A stretch of DNA of 64,000 nucleotides from Hyphomicrobiaceae bacterium (GCA_025359185.1 JANYHF010000059.1:1-64000); one strand, 5' to 3'. Shown: positions 1-8,444, numbered from the stretch's first letter. Notes: a model not told the origin generated them from the letters alone. Made by a program: numbers and translations.

Positions 1-16
1 ACCGCTTCGCGGCGTG

Positions 17-101
17 GCGATTTTGGCCGATGAGTGCGTTGCTCTTCCTAGCAAGCCATTTGGCTTGCGTCGTCGAGCGCCTGCTCCTCGGCCAAAATCG
101 C
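17..101. repeat. Nested palindrome (cruciform-like inverted repeat)
   Basis: A 14-base arm GCGATTTTGGCCGA at 17-30 is repeated as its exact reverse complement at 88-101. Inside lies a second perfect palindrome at 51-68, GCAAGCCA-TT-TGGCTTGC. No open frame of note covers it and no T-run follows, so it does not look like a standard terminator. Only one copy was noticed in the window. It lies 36 bases before the first palindromic element copy. Confidence 0.6.
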
Positions 102-137
102 TCACGTCCAGCCCGAACCCATAACTGACGACAGGCC

Positions 138-329
138 CTAGTACCCACTATCAGAAGTAGCTAGTACGTCTGATCGCGGCTCCGCGAGCCGATCCGGCAG
201 GCGCGCAACGCACCGGCCGGCCGTGGAACGCGACCCAGCGGGCGAACAAGGAAGCTCGTCGCGCCGTTCCGGCCCGGCGAGCGTCCTTGTTCGTCATACG
301 TGCTAGCTACTTCTGATAGTGGGTACTAG
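138..329. repeat. Palindromic repeat element, copy 1 (192 bp, internally deleted)
   Basis: The ends are long inverted repeats: the left end starts CTAGTACCCACTATCAGAAG and the right end is its reverse complement, with about 37 paired bases and two mismatches. The same sequence recurs at 45558-45790 (complete) and 22303-22474 (inverted, one end missing). Relative to the complete copy, exactly 41 bases are absent between two GCTCG direct repeats. No transposase is encoded, so it behaves like a MITE or a large palindromic element. The right end lies 30 bases before the start codon of the VOC gene. Confidence 0.85.
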
Positions 330-359
330 CCACAAGATTGGCTTTCTCGGGATGCAGCG

Positions 360-779
360 ATGATCGATCACTTTTCGCTTGGCGTGCGCGATCTGGACCG
401 GATGTCGGCTTTTTATGACGCCGTGCTGGCGCCGCTTGGCCTCGTGCGCCTAGCCGACTGGGGCGTGATTGCCGAGCATCCGCACCGCTCTACGGCCTAC
501 GGTCCCGCCGGCGCCGATCCGTTTGGTGGGGATGGTGATACGCCGTTCAATCTGGAGGAGCGCCCGGACGCGACGGCCGCCGGACCTGGCTTCCACATTT
601 GTTTCACCGCACCCAACCGCGTCGCTGTGCACGAGTTCCACAGGATCGGCCTTGCTCACGGCGGAACTGACTACGGCACGCCCGGCCCGCGCGAGCACTA
701 TGCACCTGGGTATTATGCGGCGTTCCTGATCGACCCCGAAGGCTGGCGCATCGAGGCGGTCACTTACATCGCGGTGTGA
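360..779 (+). CDS. VOC (glyoxalase/bleomycin resistance) family protein
   Basis: A 139-residue single-module vicinal oxygen chelate fold protein, the usual size for the family. The N-terminal MIDHFSLGVRDLDR and the C-terminal DPEGWRIEAV motif give the expected His near residue 4 and Glu near residue 131 as metal ligands. The substrate cannot be told; such proteins include glyoxalase-like lyases and small-molecule binding proteins. The start ATG has GGGA about eight bases upstream. Any promoter must lie in or next to the palindromic element that ends 30 bases upstream. The xerC gene follows in the same direction after 54 bases. Confidence 0.8.
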   Translation: MIDHFSLGVRDLDRMSAFYDAVLAPLGLVRLADWGVIAEHPHRSTAYGPAGADPFGGDGDTPFNLEERPDATAAGPGFHICFTAPNRVAVHEFHRIGLAHGGTDYGTPGPREHYAPGYYAAFLIDPEGWRIEAVTYIAV

Positions 780-833
780 TAGGGCAGGGCGAATCATGTA
801 GGTTGGATGAGCTAGCCCAACCTATGGTGCTCC

Positions 834-1778
834 TTGAACGCTCCCTTCGAACTCCCTCTGTCGGGCGATCTTGCCGACGCGGCGGCTGCCTGGTTCACGC
901 ACATGGAGTACGAACGCGGGCTCTCGGACCTGACGCTGGATGCCTACGCCCGCGACCTCTCGCAATTTACGGCTTTTCTTACCACCCATCTCGGATATGC
1001 GCCCTGCCTGGGCGATCTGCGCGCGCTCGATGTGCGCACCATCCGCGCGTTTATGGCAGCGCGCCGCAAGCAGGGCACCGCCTCGCGCTCGCTGGCCCGG
1101 CAAATGTCGGCGCTGCGAGCCTTCCACCGCTATCTGGAGCGCGAGGGCCTGATCGCCAGCCGCGCCATTCTCACGGTCTCACTGCCGAAAATTCCTCATT
1201 CAGTGCCCAAGCCGCTGACCATCGACAAGGCGCTCGCCGCCGTTGCTGACAATCCGTTTACGGATGTCGATTGGATCGCGGCGCGTGACATCGCCGTGCT
1301 GACGCTGCTTTATGGGTGTGGCTTGCGCATTTCGGAGGCGCTGGGCCTAACGCCGAAGGACGCTCCCATCGGCGCGCGCGACGTCTTGCGTGTCACGGGC
1401 AAGGGCGGCAAGGAGCGGATGGTCCCGGTACTGGCTGTGACGCGCGACGCCATCGAGCGCTATCTGCATCTCTGTCCGTATCGGTTGGAGCCCGATGAAC
1501 CGATGTTCCGGGGCGCTAAGGGCGGGCCGCTCAGCCCGCGCATCATCCAGCTGCTGATGGAGCGCTTGCGCGATAGCCTCGGGCTGCCCGACACCGCCAC
1601 GCCGCACGCACTGCGGCACTCGTTTGCCACGCATCTTTTGGGATCAGGGGCTGACCTGCGCCAGATCCAAGAGCTGCTCGGCCATGCCAGTCTTTCGACA
1701 ACCCAGGTTTACACCGAGGTCGATCGCGCCCGGCTGATTGAGGTCTACGACAAAGCCCATCCGCGTTCGGGCGGGTAA
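834..1778 (+). CDS. xerC: Tyrosine recombinase XerC
   Basis: A 314-residue site-specific recombinase that resolves chromosome dimers at dif together with XerD in the cytoplasm. The N-terminal SAM-like core-binding domain covers about residues 14-105 and the catalytic domain about 125-310. The full catalytic set is visible: Arg165 (GLRISEAL), Lys190 (TGKGGKER), His258 and Arg261 (HALRHSFATHLL), His284 (LLGHASLSTTQ) and Tyr293 (QVYTEVD). The start is a TTG; the next ATG, at 903, would remove part of the core-binding helix, so TTG is preferred. The C-terminal ending fits XerC rather than XerD. Confidence 0.92.
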   Translation: MNAPFELPLSGDLADAAAAWFTHMEYERGLSDLTLDAYARDLSQFTAFLTTHLGYAPCLGDLRALDVRTIRAFMAARRKQGTASRSLARQMSALRAFHRYLEREGLIASRAILTVSLPKIPHSVPKPLTIDKALAAVADNPFTDVDWIAARDIAVLTLLYGCGLRISEALGLTPKDAPIGARDVLRVTGKGGKERMVPVLAVTRDAIERYLHLCPYRLEPDEPMFRGAKGGPLSPRIIQLLMERLRDSLGLPDTATPHALRHSFATHLLGSGADLRQIQELLGHASLSTTQVYTEVDRARLIEVYDKAHPRSGG

Positions 1779-1860
1779 GCAGGCCGCCCCTACGCCGAAG
1801 CATGGCAGCGATCCCACAGCGAGGTATGTCAAACGGGCAACCCCATGCTAGCGATCAGGC

Positions 1861-2805
1861 ATGGCCGAAACCGCAACGCTTTCAGACGCATCAACGGCCG
1901 CTGCCCCGACGTATGCCTCGGGCATCGGCCTCGCGCTGGCCGGATCGTTCCTCTATTCTTGGAAGCCGCTGTTCGTAAAGCTGCTGTTTGCACAAGGCGT
2001 CGACGCCGAGACGCAGCTCGCCCTGCGTATGGGCATTGCCCTGCCATTTTATGTTGCGTACGCCCTCTATGCGTACCGGGACCGTCTCTCCCGTGCCCAG
2101 ATCACCGATCTCAGCGCCCGCACAATTGGCATAACACTGTTTATCGGTATTATCGGCTACTATGTGGCGAGTTACCTCGATTTCCTTGGCCTGAAGATGA
2201 TCACGGCGTCATTCGAGCGTCTAATCCTCTTTACCTATCCGACGTTCGTCGCTCTGTTTGCCTGGTGGGTCTATCGTGACCGGCCGACACCTGCGCTGCT
2301 CGGTGCACTTGCCCTGATTTATGCCGGGCTCGCCGTCATCTTTGTCAAAGACCTGCATTCGTTTGGCCCGCAGGTCATCATCGGGACGGTCTTGGTTCTG
2401 ATCTGTGCCATTGCCTATGCGCTCTACATCGTCTGGAGCAATTGGCCAATCGGGCGCATGGGCAGCGCCCTGTTTACGTGCCTTTCCATGCTTTCGGGCA
2501 GTGCGCTGTTGATTGGTCAATTCGCCGTCACGCATCCCTGGAGTGCGCTGCTGGTGCCCTGGCCAGCGATGGGTCTGGCGGCTGCGATGGCCATCGGCGC
2601 CACGGTCATCCCGTCTTTCCTGATGTCCGAAGCCATCGCCCGCGTGGGTCCCGGCCCCGCCAGCGTGACCGGCGGCGCTGGTCCGATCATGACGACGCTG
2701 CTCTCGGTGTGGCTGCTTGGCGAGCCGCTGACGGTCTGGCATGTCGCGGGTATGGCCCTGGTGATCGGCGGCGTGCTTGTGCTGTCGTGGCGGCGGGTGG
2801 GTTAG
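1861..2805 (+). CDS. EamA/DMT-family transporter
   Basis: A 314-residue inner-membrane protein with about ten hydrophobic segments arranged as two EamA repeats (roughly residues 20-150 and 165-310), the standard architecture of drug/metabolite transporter superfamily permeases. The substrate is not evident. It is followed after six bases by the cysteine-cluster gene and then an overlapping MFS transporter, suggesting one transcript. Two other DMT proteins occur in the window, each beside an unrelated enzyme, so substrate cannot be inferred from context. Confidence 0.85.
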   Translation: MAETATLSDASTAAAPTYASGIGLALAGSFLYSWKPLFVKLLFAQGVDAETQLALRMGIALPFYVAYALYAYRDRLSRAQITDLSARTIGITLFIGIIGYYVASYLDFLGLKMITASFERLILFTYPTFVALFAWWVYRDRPTPALLGALALIYAGLAVIFVKDLHSFGPQVIIGTVLVLICAIAYALYIVWSNWPIGRMGSALFTCLSMLSGSALLIGQFAVTHPWSALLVPWPAMGLAAAMAIGATVIPSFLMSEAIARVGPGPASVTGGAGPIMTTLLSVWLLGEPLTVWHVAGMALVIGGVLVLSWRRVG

Positions 2806-2811
2806 AGCGAA

Positions 2812-3414
2812 ATGACGCAGAGACACCACCCTTTGGCGCGGCCCCATGTCTGCCGGGATGGTGCGCCGACCCTGAACCGCGTTGATCCCGCAATCTTCGA
2901 GTTCACCTATTTCGCGGCCTGTATGTCATGCGGTTTTTGCCACGACTGGTGCTGCACGCATGGCGTTGATGTCGATCTGCCGAAGGTCAACGCCATTCTC
3001 GCCAGGAAAGATGAGATCGCGTGCTTCACGGGCATTGCGCCGGAGCTGTGGTTCGACGGCAATGTGCAGGCCGATCCGGAGGTTCCCGGCGGGCAGTTTA
3101 TGCGCACACGCATCCATAACGGCCGCTGCGTGTTCCTCAATTCGGCTGGGCGTGGCTGCCAGCTCCACAGCTTCGCGCTGGACCAAGGTGTCGAGTATCA
3201 CCAGCTGAAACCGTTCATGAGTTCACTGTTTCCGCTCACCTTCAACGATGGCCTTCTAACGGTCTCGGACGAAATTGCCGGGCGGTACCTGGTCTGCCGC
3301 GACCAGGGCGTCTCCTGTTACGAGGGCGTGCGTGGCGAACTGGCTTACTATTTTGGCGAGGGGCTCGTTCAGGAATTGGACGCTCTTGCCAAACCTGCGA
3401 AGGAGATCGCATGA
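2812..3414 (+). CDS. YkgJ-like cysteine cluster protein
   Basis: A 200-residue soluble protein with a dense cysteine cluster: Cys37, Cys40, Cys43, Cys47 and Cys48 (CMSCGFCHDWCC), then Cys106, Cys116, Cys162 and Cys169. This resembles the YkgJ/putative zinc- or iron-binding cysteine cluster family, whose biochemical role is not established. No membrane segment or signal peptide is seen. It lies between a DMT and an MFS transporter; its TGA stop overlaps the ATG of the MFS gene, so translation is probably coupled. Confidence 0.7.
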   Translation: MTQRHHPLARPHVCRDGAPTLNRVDPAIFEFTYFAACMSCGFCHDWCCTHGVDVDLPKVNAILARKDEIACFTGIAPELWFDGNVQADPEVPGGQFMRTRIHNGRCVFLNSAGRGCQLHSFALDQGVEYHQLKPFMSSLFPLTFNDGLLTVSDEIAGRYLVCRDQGVSCYEGVRGELAYYFGEGLVQELDALAKPAKEIA

Positions 3415-4592
3415 CCGCCGCCAAGATCACAGCCACGAATACGGCCGCAGATGTGCGTCTATGGTCACTGCTGGCAGGCAACTTCATCATCGGCACTGGC
3501 ATTCTGTTGCCAACGGGGATGCTGGGTCCAATGGCGGCGGACCTTCACGTCACCATCCCTCAGGCGGGCGGGCTGATGCTGGCGGGCGGCATCACCATTG
3601 GCCTTGGTGCACCAGTGTTTGCCGCGTTGACCAGCGGTATCGACCGGCGCCTGCTCCTGGTCGCGTCGCTAGTGCTGTATCTTGCCGGCCATGTCGCTTC
3701 AGCCCTTGCCCCCAGCTTTGCAGTGCTGTTGACCGTGCGCGTGTTCACTGTGGTGGCGGCAGGCATCTTCACGCCGCAAGCAGCGGCAAGTGTGGGGCTC
3801 CTGGTGTCACCCGAACAGCGCGCGGCCGGTGTTGCATTTATTTTTCTCGGCTGGTCGGTCTCGCTGGTGGCGGGCACGGCCATCGCCAGTCTGATCGCTA
3901 ACTATCTGGGCTGGCGGGTGGCCTATCTGATCCTGGCGGCGTTGTGCGTGCCAGTGCTGATCTGGGTCGCTGTAAGCATCCCCAAGGGACTCAAGGCGGT
4001 GCCTTTGTCGTTGTCGTCCTGGGGCGCCGTCTTCACCAGTCCGGCGCTGCTGCTGGTGCTTTTGGTGACGGCCGCCAGTTCCTCGGGCCAATTCACGATG
4101 CTGACCTATCTGCAGCCAATGCTGAGAGATCAGTTCGCGGCCGGTCCGGGTGCGATTGCGCTAGTGCTGGCGGTTTTCGGCATCGTCGGCATTTTTGGCA
4201 ATGCGATTGCCGCTCGCATCGTGGTTGCGTGGGGCGTGGGGCCGCTGATCAGTGTTTTGCTTGTGAGTATGCTGGCGGGGTTTGTGATCTTCGGGCTGGC
4301 AAACGGATCGTTACTGATCGCGGCGCTGGGCGTTGCGGCCTGGGGGCTTGGAACGTTCAGTTCCAACTCGTTGCAACAGGCCCGGCTGATCGGGCTGGCA
4401 CCACCCTTGGCCGCAGCTTCAGTGGCGTTGAACACGTCTGCGATCTATCTCGGCCAGGCGGTTGGTCCGGCGATTGGCGGTATCTTGATCGGTGCCTCGA
4501 TGCCGGGCGCGTTGGCCTGGGCGGCAGCGGGCCTGGTGGCGCTCGCCTTCGCGATGTCGCTGATGGCCGAGCGGATGCGGGAGCGGGTATGA
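3411..4592 (+). CDS. MFS transporter (AraJ-like)
   Basis: A 393-residue protein with about twelve hydrophobic segments, matching major facilitator permeases of the AraJ/YdhP-type sugar or drug efflux subgroup. The N-terminal half contains the usual helix bundle from about residue 20, with a central loop near 195-205. The substrate is not evident. The ATG overlaps the stop of the upstream cysteine-cluster gene by four bases. The gene ends four bases before the convergent small membrane protein. Confidence 0.85.
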   Translation: MTAAKITATNTAADVRLWSLLAGNFIIGTGILLPTGMLGPMAADLHVTIPQAGGLMLAGGITIGLGAPVFAALTSGIDRRLLLVASLVLYLAGHVASALAPSFAVLLTVRVFTVVAAGIFTPQAAASVGLLVSPEQRAAGVAFIFLGWSVSLVAGTAIASLIANYLGWRVAYLILAALCVPVLIWVAVSIPKGLKAVPLSLSSWGAVFTSPALLLVLLVTAASSSGQFTMLTYLQPMLRDQFAAGPGAIALVLAVFGIVGIFGNAIAARIVVAWGVGPLISVLLVSMLAGFVIFGLANGSLLIAALGVAAWGLGTFSSNSLQQARLIGLAPPLAAASVALNTSAIYLGQAVGPAIGGILIGASMPGALAWAAAGLVALAFAMSLMAERMRERV

Positions 4593-4596
4593 GCGT

Positions 4597-5037
4597 TCAT
4601 GACGCGAGCCGGAACAGCCGGGTGCCGCTTGTCTGCCTTGCGGCTGGAATGAGCTGCCTGAAAGGGCGCGGTCTGCCGATAACGCTGCTGGCCGGGATTT
4701 CAACGTCCAGTGCGCGACCCAGCGCTGTCGTCTCACGCCACAGGCAGTTGACCTCGTAGTCGAGCGCGCCGAGACGCCGGGTCGCATTTTCGTGCAATGA
4801 TAGTGCGATGGTGCTGCGTGCGGTCATTGTCTGGAGCGACGCCGATAATACGATCCACTGCCCGGTGAGCCCCATGGCAGCGGTGCGTTCCATCATAGGG
4901 GTCACGAGAGAAGGCGCAAGCCGGTTTCCGCGGCGCATCAAGGGCCAGAACAACAGCGCCACTCCGGCTGGCAGCCCCAGCACTAGGGCGAGCACAGCAA
5001 GTTCGGGCAGCGGCAAAGCAGGCAGCAGCGCAATCAT
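4597..5037 (-). CDS. Hypothetical single-pass membrane protein
   Basis: A 146-residue protein from the ATG at 5037; a TTG four codons upstream is possible. One hydrophobic helix spans about residues 6-32 and ends in RRG, suggesting an inner-membrane anchor with a cytoplasmic remainder. The rest is mildly polar with no recognised motif. The family is not recognised. It converges on the MFS gene with only four bases between stops. The preceding 60 bases contain AT-rich GTTAACAAATCATTAACG, a possible promoter area. Confidence 0.55.
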   Translation of the reverse strand: MIALLPALPLPELAVLALVLGLPAGVALLFWPLMRRGNRLAPSLVTPMMERTAAMGLTGQWIVLSASLQTMTARSTIALSLHENATRRLGALDYEVNCLWRETTALGRALDVEIPASSVIGRPRPFRQLIPAARQTSGTRLFRLAS

Positions 5038-5125
5038 CGGAGAGAGCAATCCGTCAGCGGAATATCCGTGCCGGAGACTGTCTGCGCCGGGTTAACAAAT
5101 CATTAACGGTATCGCGATAGCGAGA

Positions 5126-5389
5126 TCAGCCGGGCGCCTCGGCCTTGATGGCGAGGGCATGGATGCCCATCTTCAGTTCCGCCTCTAGCGCCTTATTGAT
5201 AATCCGGTGACGGTCGATGCGCGACAGACCCGCAAACGCCGCCGACACAATCACAACGCGAAAATGGCTCTCGCCGGAGCCCGGCGAGCCATGATGGCCA
5301 GCGTGCAAATGGGAGTCATTGACCACCTCAAGCGTGAGTGGATTGAGAACCTGCCTCAGACGCTCCGTTATGCGATCCTGCATGGTCAT
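5126..5389 (-). CDS. bolA: BolA family protein
   Basis: An 87-residue protein with the BolA fold: an N-terminal helix (MQDRITERLRQVLNP), the LEVVNDSHLHAGH loop that carries the His used with monothiol glutaredoxins to hold a [2Fe-2S] cluster, and the C-terminal SRIDRHRIINKALEAEL helix region. BolA proteins act in iron homeostasis or as DNA-binding stress regulators. Length is typical. It is divergent from the J-domain gene, with about 150 bases of shared upstream DNA, an arrangement I remember as frequent in alphaproteobacteria. Confidence 0.9.
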   Translation of the reverse strand: MTMQDRITERLRQVLNPLTLEVVNDSHLHAGHHGSPGSGESHFRVVIVSAAFAGLSRIDRHRIINKALEAELKMGIHALAIKAEAPG

Positions 5390-5543
5390 TCAGGCGGCCT
5401 TCACAGGTAGCGGCGCAAACTCCCAACCGATCACATACGGACGCCACACGCAAGCCGGTGAGGCAGCGCCGCCACGCCATCGCTGCTAAGGTCTCTGACC
5501 CATCTTGTGCGGCGGGGCCGCGAGGAACATAGTCTTTGGCACC

Positions 5544-6176
5544 ATGAAATTGGACTCCAAATATTTCGACAGTATCCGCGTCAAACGTGGCTCGGCAGGC
5601 CCCCGCCGCCAGGAGGCACCCATGTGTCAATGGCAGGGCTGCGCCGAACCCGCCCCCCATCGTGCGCCCATGGGCCGAGGCCGCGAAGGCCAATATTTCC
5701 AATTCTGCGTGGCGCACGTGCAGCAGTATAATAAGACGTACAACTACTTTGACGGCATGAGCGATAGCGAGGTTGAAGCCTATCAGAAGTCTGCTGCCAC
5801 GGGGCATCGGCCGACCTGGACGGTCGGCGCCAATTCCATGGCGCATGGCCGCGAAACGGATCCGCATCATCATCGCTTTTCGGAAGGGCCGGGGCGGCCA
5901 CGCCGTCCAGGCGATCCATTTGGCCTGTTCAACGATGGCGAGACCAAACCGGGTGCCAAGCGGCCAGACAATCCGGCGTTGGGCAACATGGCTCGCAAGT
6001 CGCTGAGGGCGCTCAACCTGGACGATCACGCCTCCAAGCTCGAAATCAAAACCCGCTTCAAGCAGCTCGTGAAACGCCACCACCCTGATGCCAATGGTGG
6101 CGACCGCTCCTCAGAGGACCGCCTGCGCGAGATCATCGTCGCATACAATTATTTGAAGCAAGCCGGGTTGTGCTGA
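5544..6176 (+). CDS. J-domain (DnaJ-like) protein
   Basis: A 210-residue protein. The N-terminal half (MKLDSKYFDSIRVKRG, then a CQWQGC...CVAHVQQYNKTYNYF segment) carries three Cys and a His that could hold a metal ion. The C-terminal 60 residues form a J domain with the diagnostic HPD tripeptide in KRHHPDANGG. J proteins stimulate DnaK ATPase; this short cytoplasmic type with a C-terminal J domain is a recognisable alphaproteobacterial family of unknown client. The ATG at 5544 is chosen because the conserved MKLDSKYFDSIR begins there. Confidence 0.85.
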   Translation: MKLDSKYFDSIRVKRGSAGPRRQEAPMCQWQGCAEPAPHRAPMGRGREGQYFQFCVAHVQQYNKTYNYFDGMSDSEVEAYQKSAATGHRPTWTVGANSMAHGRETDPHHHRFSEGPGRPRRPGDPFGLFNDGETKPGAKRPDNPALGNMARKSLRALNLDDHASKLEIKTRFKQLVKRHHPDANGGDRSSEDRLREIIVAYNYLKQAGLC

Positions 6177-6188
6177 GTTTATGGCGAC

Positions 6189-6226
6189 AAAAACCCGGAT
6201 TGGCCGTGGGAGGGCCAACCCGGGTT
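6189..6226 (-). terminator. Rho-independent terminator for the DUF1127 gene
   Basis: Read on the minus strand, a GC-rich hairpin (AACCCGGGTTGGCC...GGCCAATCCGGGTT) is followed directly by five T. It lies 35 bases beyond the stop of the DUF1127 gene and may also catch transcripts of the convergent J-domain gene. Confidence 0.75.
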
Positions 6227-6260
6227 CGCAGTCGCAGTCGCAAACTTTGGCGTTGAAGGC

Positions 6261-6623
6261 CTAAGCGGCTTGGGCAAAGCCGTTGTCGTTGACCGGCTGG
6301 TCGATGCCGGCGCGGCCGTGCAGCACGGCCTGGGTAATGGTGCCTCGATTGAGGCCCAGGTCGGCCAGATCAGCGTCGCTGTAGCTCTCCAACTCTTTGA
6401 CCGCGCCGCGCAAGTTCTCGGCGGCGGCGTGGACCGGCATCAAGTCAGCGTCCAGACGCCAGGGCCAGGCCTTGACGCCCTGCTCCAGCATCTCGCGGGA
6501 AATGCTGATGTCGCTCAGCGTGCGGTCGTCAAGCTGCATCAGCAATTGCATATCCCGGCGCTTCGAAAGATAGGCGCCAGCGTTGCTGCTCAGGCTCTGC
6601 AAACGGTTCAAAAGGGTGCTCAT
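6261..6623 (-). CDS. DUF1127 domain-containing protein
   Basis: A 120-residue protein containing a YjiS-like DUF1127 segment near residues 25-45 (LDDRTLSDISISREMLEQGV). A second, weaker version appears near 83-103 (YSDADLADLGLNRGTITQAV), suggesting internal duplication. Small DUF1127 proteins in Rhizobiales affect phosphate and carbon metabolism and RNA processing; the role of longer ones is unknown. The ATG at 6623 has GAGG at a good distance, so an upstream in-frame ATG at 6659 is not favoured. It is divergent from the LysR gene. Confidence 0.8.
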   Translation of the reverse strand: MSTLLNRLQSLSSNAGAYLSKRRDMQLLMQLDDRTLSDISISREMLEQGVKAWPWRLDADLMPVHAAAENLRGAVKELESYSDADLADLGLNRGTITQAVLHGRAGIDQPVNDNGFAQAA

Positions 6624-6773
6624 GGTCTCAACCTCACTGGGTTTTCTTTTGGCTTTCACCCGATGGACCGGGCTTGCCTGTAACCAGAAAATAGGTCAGC
6701 GTGTGCGTTGCAGCAAATTCCTTCTGTTGCCGTGTCTTGAAAGAAAAACTAAACACACATACATACTGAAGCG

Positions 6774-7703
6774 ATGAGCCAACATCTGACACATCTGAAT
6801 GCACTTAAAACGTTTGAGGTGGTTGCACGCCATCAAAGCGTGCGCCGGGCGGCAGAAGAACTCAATGTGACGCCAGCCGCGGTGAGTCATCAGATCAAAA
6901 AAGTCGAGCAATACTTTGGGGTTACTTTGTTCAACCGGCAAGATGGCCGGTTTGATCTGACTCCGGTTGGTCAAGCGGCTTTGCCGAAACTTCAGGAAGG
7001 TTTTGAAAACTTGTCCGCCGCAGTGCAGCAAATGCGCGCCGTTAAGGGCCGCCGCACGCTGCGGGTGCTTGCGCCACCGTCGTTTGCCGCCAAGTGGGTC
7101 GCCCCCCGGCTGAGCCGCTTTCTGGCCACTCAGCCCGATATCGATATCGAGCTGTCGTCGTCCGACAACCTGATTTCTGAAAATGTCCCGCCGTCCGCCA
7201 TCAGTGCTGCTATCCGCCAGAAGGAGGTGGATGTGGCCATCCCGTTCGGCCGGGGCCGTTTCCCTGGCTGCAAGGCTACCAAGCTGATGACGGTGGAAGC
7301 GGTGCCGCTGTGCAGCCCCAGCCTGATGGAAGGCGAGCGGGCGCTGAAGGAGCCGGCGGACTTGCGCAACCACACCCTGCTGCACGACGATACCAAATAC
7401 CCGGAAAACCCGTCCTGGAGCGATTGGTTCGCGGCAGCGGGCCTCGAAGGCACCAATGGCACGCGCGGCATCCATTTTGACCATGCCGTACAGGCGCTCG
7501 AAGCAGCCATCGGCGGTCAAGGAGTCGCGCTCAGCTTGAAGCCGCTGGCATCGGCCGATCTGGCGGCTGGACGGCTGGTCATTCCGTTTGGCATCGCGTT
7601 ACCGCTGCGCATTGCGTTCTATGTCGTGCGCGATCAGGGCGAGCTTGACCCGCATGTGGATGCCTTCCAGCGCTGGGTGCTGGCTGAGGCTGCTACAGCC
7701 TGA
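6774..7703 (+). CDS. LysR-family transcriptional regulator (GcvA-like)
   Basis: A 309-residue regulator with the N-terminal winged helix-turn-helix at about residues 5-64 (LKTFEVVARHQSVRRAAEEL then NVTPAAVSHQIKKVE) and a C-terminal periplasmic-binding-like effector domain from about residue 95. The HTH wording matches the GcvA subgroup. The 114 bases shared with the divergent DUF1127 gene are AT-rich and would hold its binding site. The flavin reductase gene 45 bases downstream could be co-transcribed or a target. Effector unknown. Confidence 0.88.
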   Translation: MSQHLTHLNALKTFEVVARHQSVRRAAEELNVTPAAVSHQIKKVEQYFGVTLFNRQDGRFDLTPVGQAALPKLQEGFENLSAAVQQMRAVKGRRTLRVLAPPSFAAKWVAPRLSRFLATQPDIDIELSSSDNLISENVPPSAISAAIRQKEVDVAIPFGRGRFPGCKATKLMTVEAVPLCSPSLMEGERALKEPADLRNHTLLHDDTKYPENPSWSDWFAAAGLEGTNGTRGIHFDHAVQALEAAIGGQGVALSLKPLASADLAAGRLVIPFGIALPLRIAFYVVRDQGELDPHVDAFQRWVLAEAATA

Positions 7704-7748
7704 CGACAGCTCTCTTGTGGTAACGGATGCCGTTCTTCGAGGATTTTT

Positions 7749-8336
7749 ATGTTCTACGATACCAAGTCGAATGCCCATGGCCTGCGCCATGACCCGATGA
7801 AGGCGCTGGTCGCGCCCCGTCCCATCGGTTGGATTTCGACCATTGGGCGGGATGGCATCGTCAATCTTGCGCCCTACAGCTTTTTCAACATGGTGTCTGA
7901 GAACCCGCCTTACGTCATGTTCTCGTCCGGCAGCCGCAAGGACAGCCAGCGCAACGCCGAGGAAACGGGCGAATTCGTCTGCTCGATGGCGACGTATGAA
8001 CTGCGGGAAGCGATGAATGTAACGTCCGCCAGCGTTCCACCCGAGGTGGACGAGTTTGTGCTCGCAGGGCTTAGCTCGTCGCCATCCAGGTTGGTCAAGC
8101 CGCCCCGCGTTGCCGCGTCGCCCGTCGCGCTTGAATGCCGCTATTGGCAGACCATCACCCCGCCCAGCCGCTCAGCCTATGCCATAGTGATCGGCGAAGT
8201 CGTCGGCGTGCATATCGATGACCGGTTCGTGATCGATGGTTCGGTGGATACGGTCGCCATGCAACCGATCGCGCGCATGGGCTACATGGACTATGCGGTG
8301 GTGGACAAGAAGTTCACGCTCGGTCGCCCGCGCTGA
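7749..8336 (+). CDS. Flavin reductase family protein (FMN-binding split barrel)
   Basis: A 195-residue protein. The N-terminal half (LVAPRPIGWISTIGRDGIVN followed by LAPYSFFN and PPYVMFSSG) is the conserved FMN-binding split-barrel motif of the flavin reductase/DIM6-NTAB family. Members supply reduced flavin to monooxygenases or bind FMN with unknown catalytic role. No partner monooxygenase is adjacent. It follows the LysR gene in the same direction. Cytoplasmic, no signal peptide. Confidence 0.85.
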   Translation: MFYDTKSNAHGLRHDPMKALVAPRPIGWISTIGRDGIVNLAPYSFFNMVSENPPYVMFSSGSRKDSQRNAEETGEFVCSMATYELREAMNVTSASVPPEVDEFVLAGLSSSPSRLVKPPRVAASPVALECRYWQTITPPSRSAYAIVIGEVVGVHIDDRFVIDGSVDTVAMQPIARMGYMDYAVVDKKFTLGRPR

Positions 8337-8395
8337 GCCGTTCCCGTTTTGTGACGCCAGTTTACGGCCCATTAACCTGCCACACGCTAATTTCG

Positions 8396-8433
8396 TCCCT
8401 GCTCGCGCCGTTCGGGGTCCGCGAGCATAGGGA
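8396..8433. repeat. Inverted repeat in the leader of the transglycosylase-like gene
   Basis: TCCCTGCTCGCG at 8396-8407 pairs with CGCGAGC (8420-8426) and, after a short bulge, AGGGA (8429-8433). It ends eleven bases before the ATG at 8445. No T-run follows. It could end the flavin reductase transcript or fold in the leader of the next gene. Confidence 0.5.
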
Positions 8434-8444
8434 CAAAACAGCAA

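Noticed and set aside
138-329. Insertion sequence
   Set aside because: Under 250 bases with no transposase frame; no convincing target duplication was seen (only CTG beside copy 3), so it is listed as a repeat.
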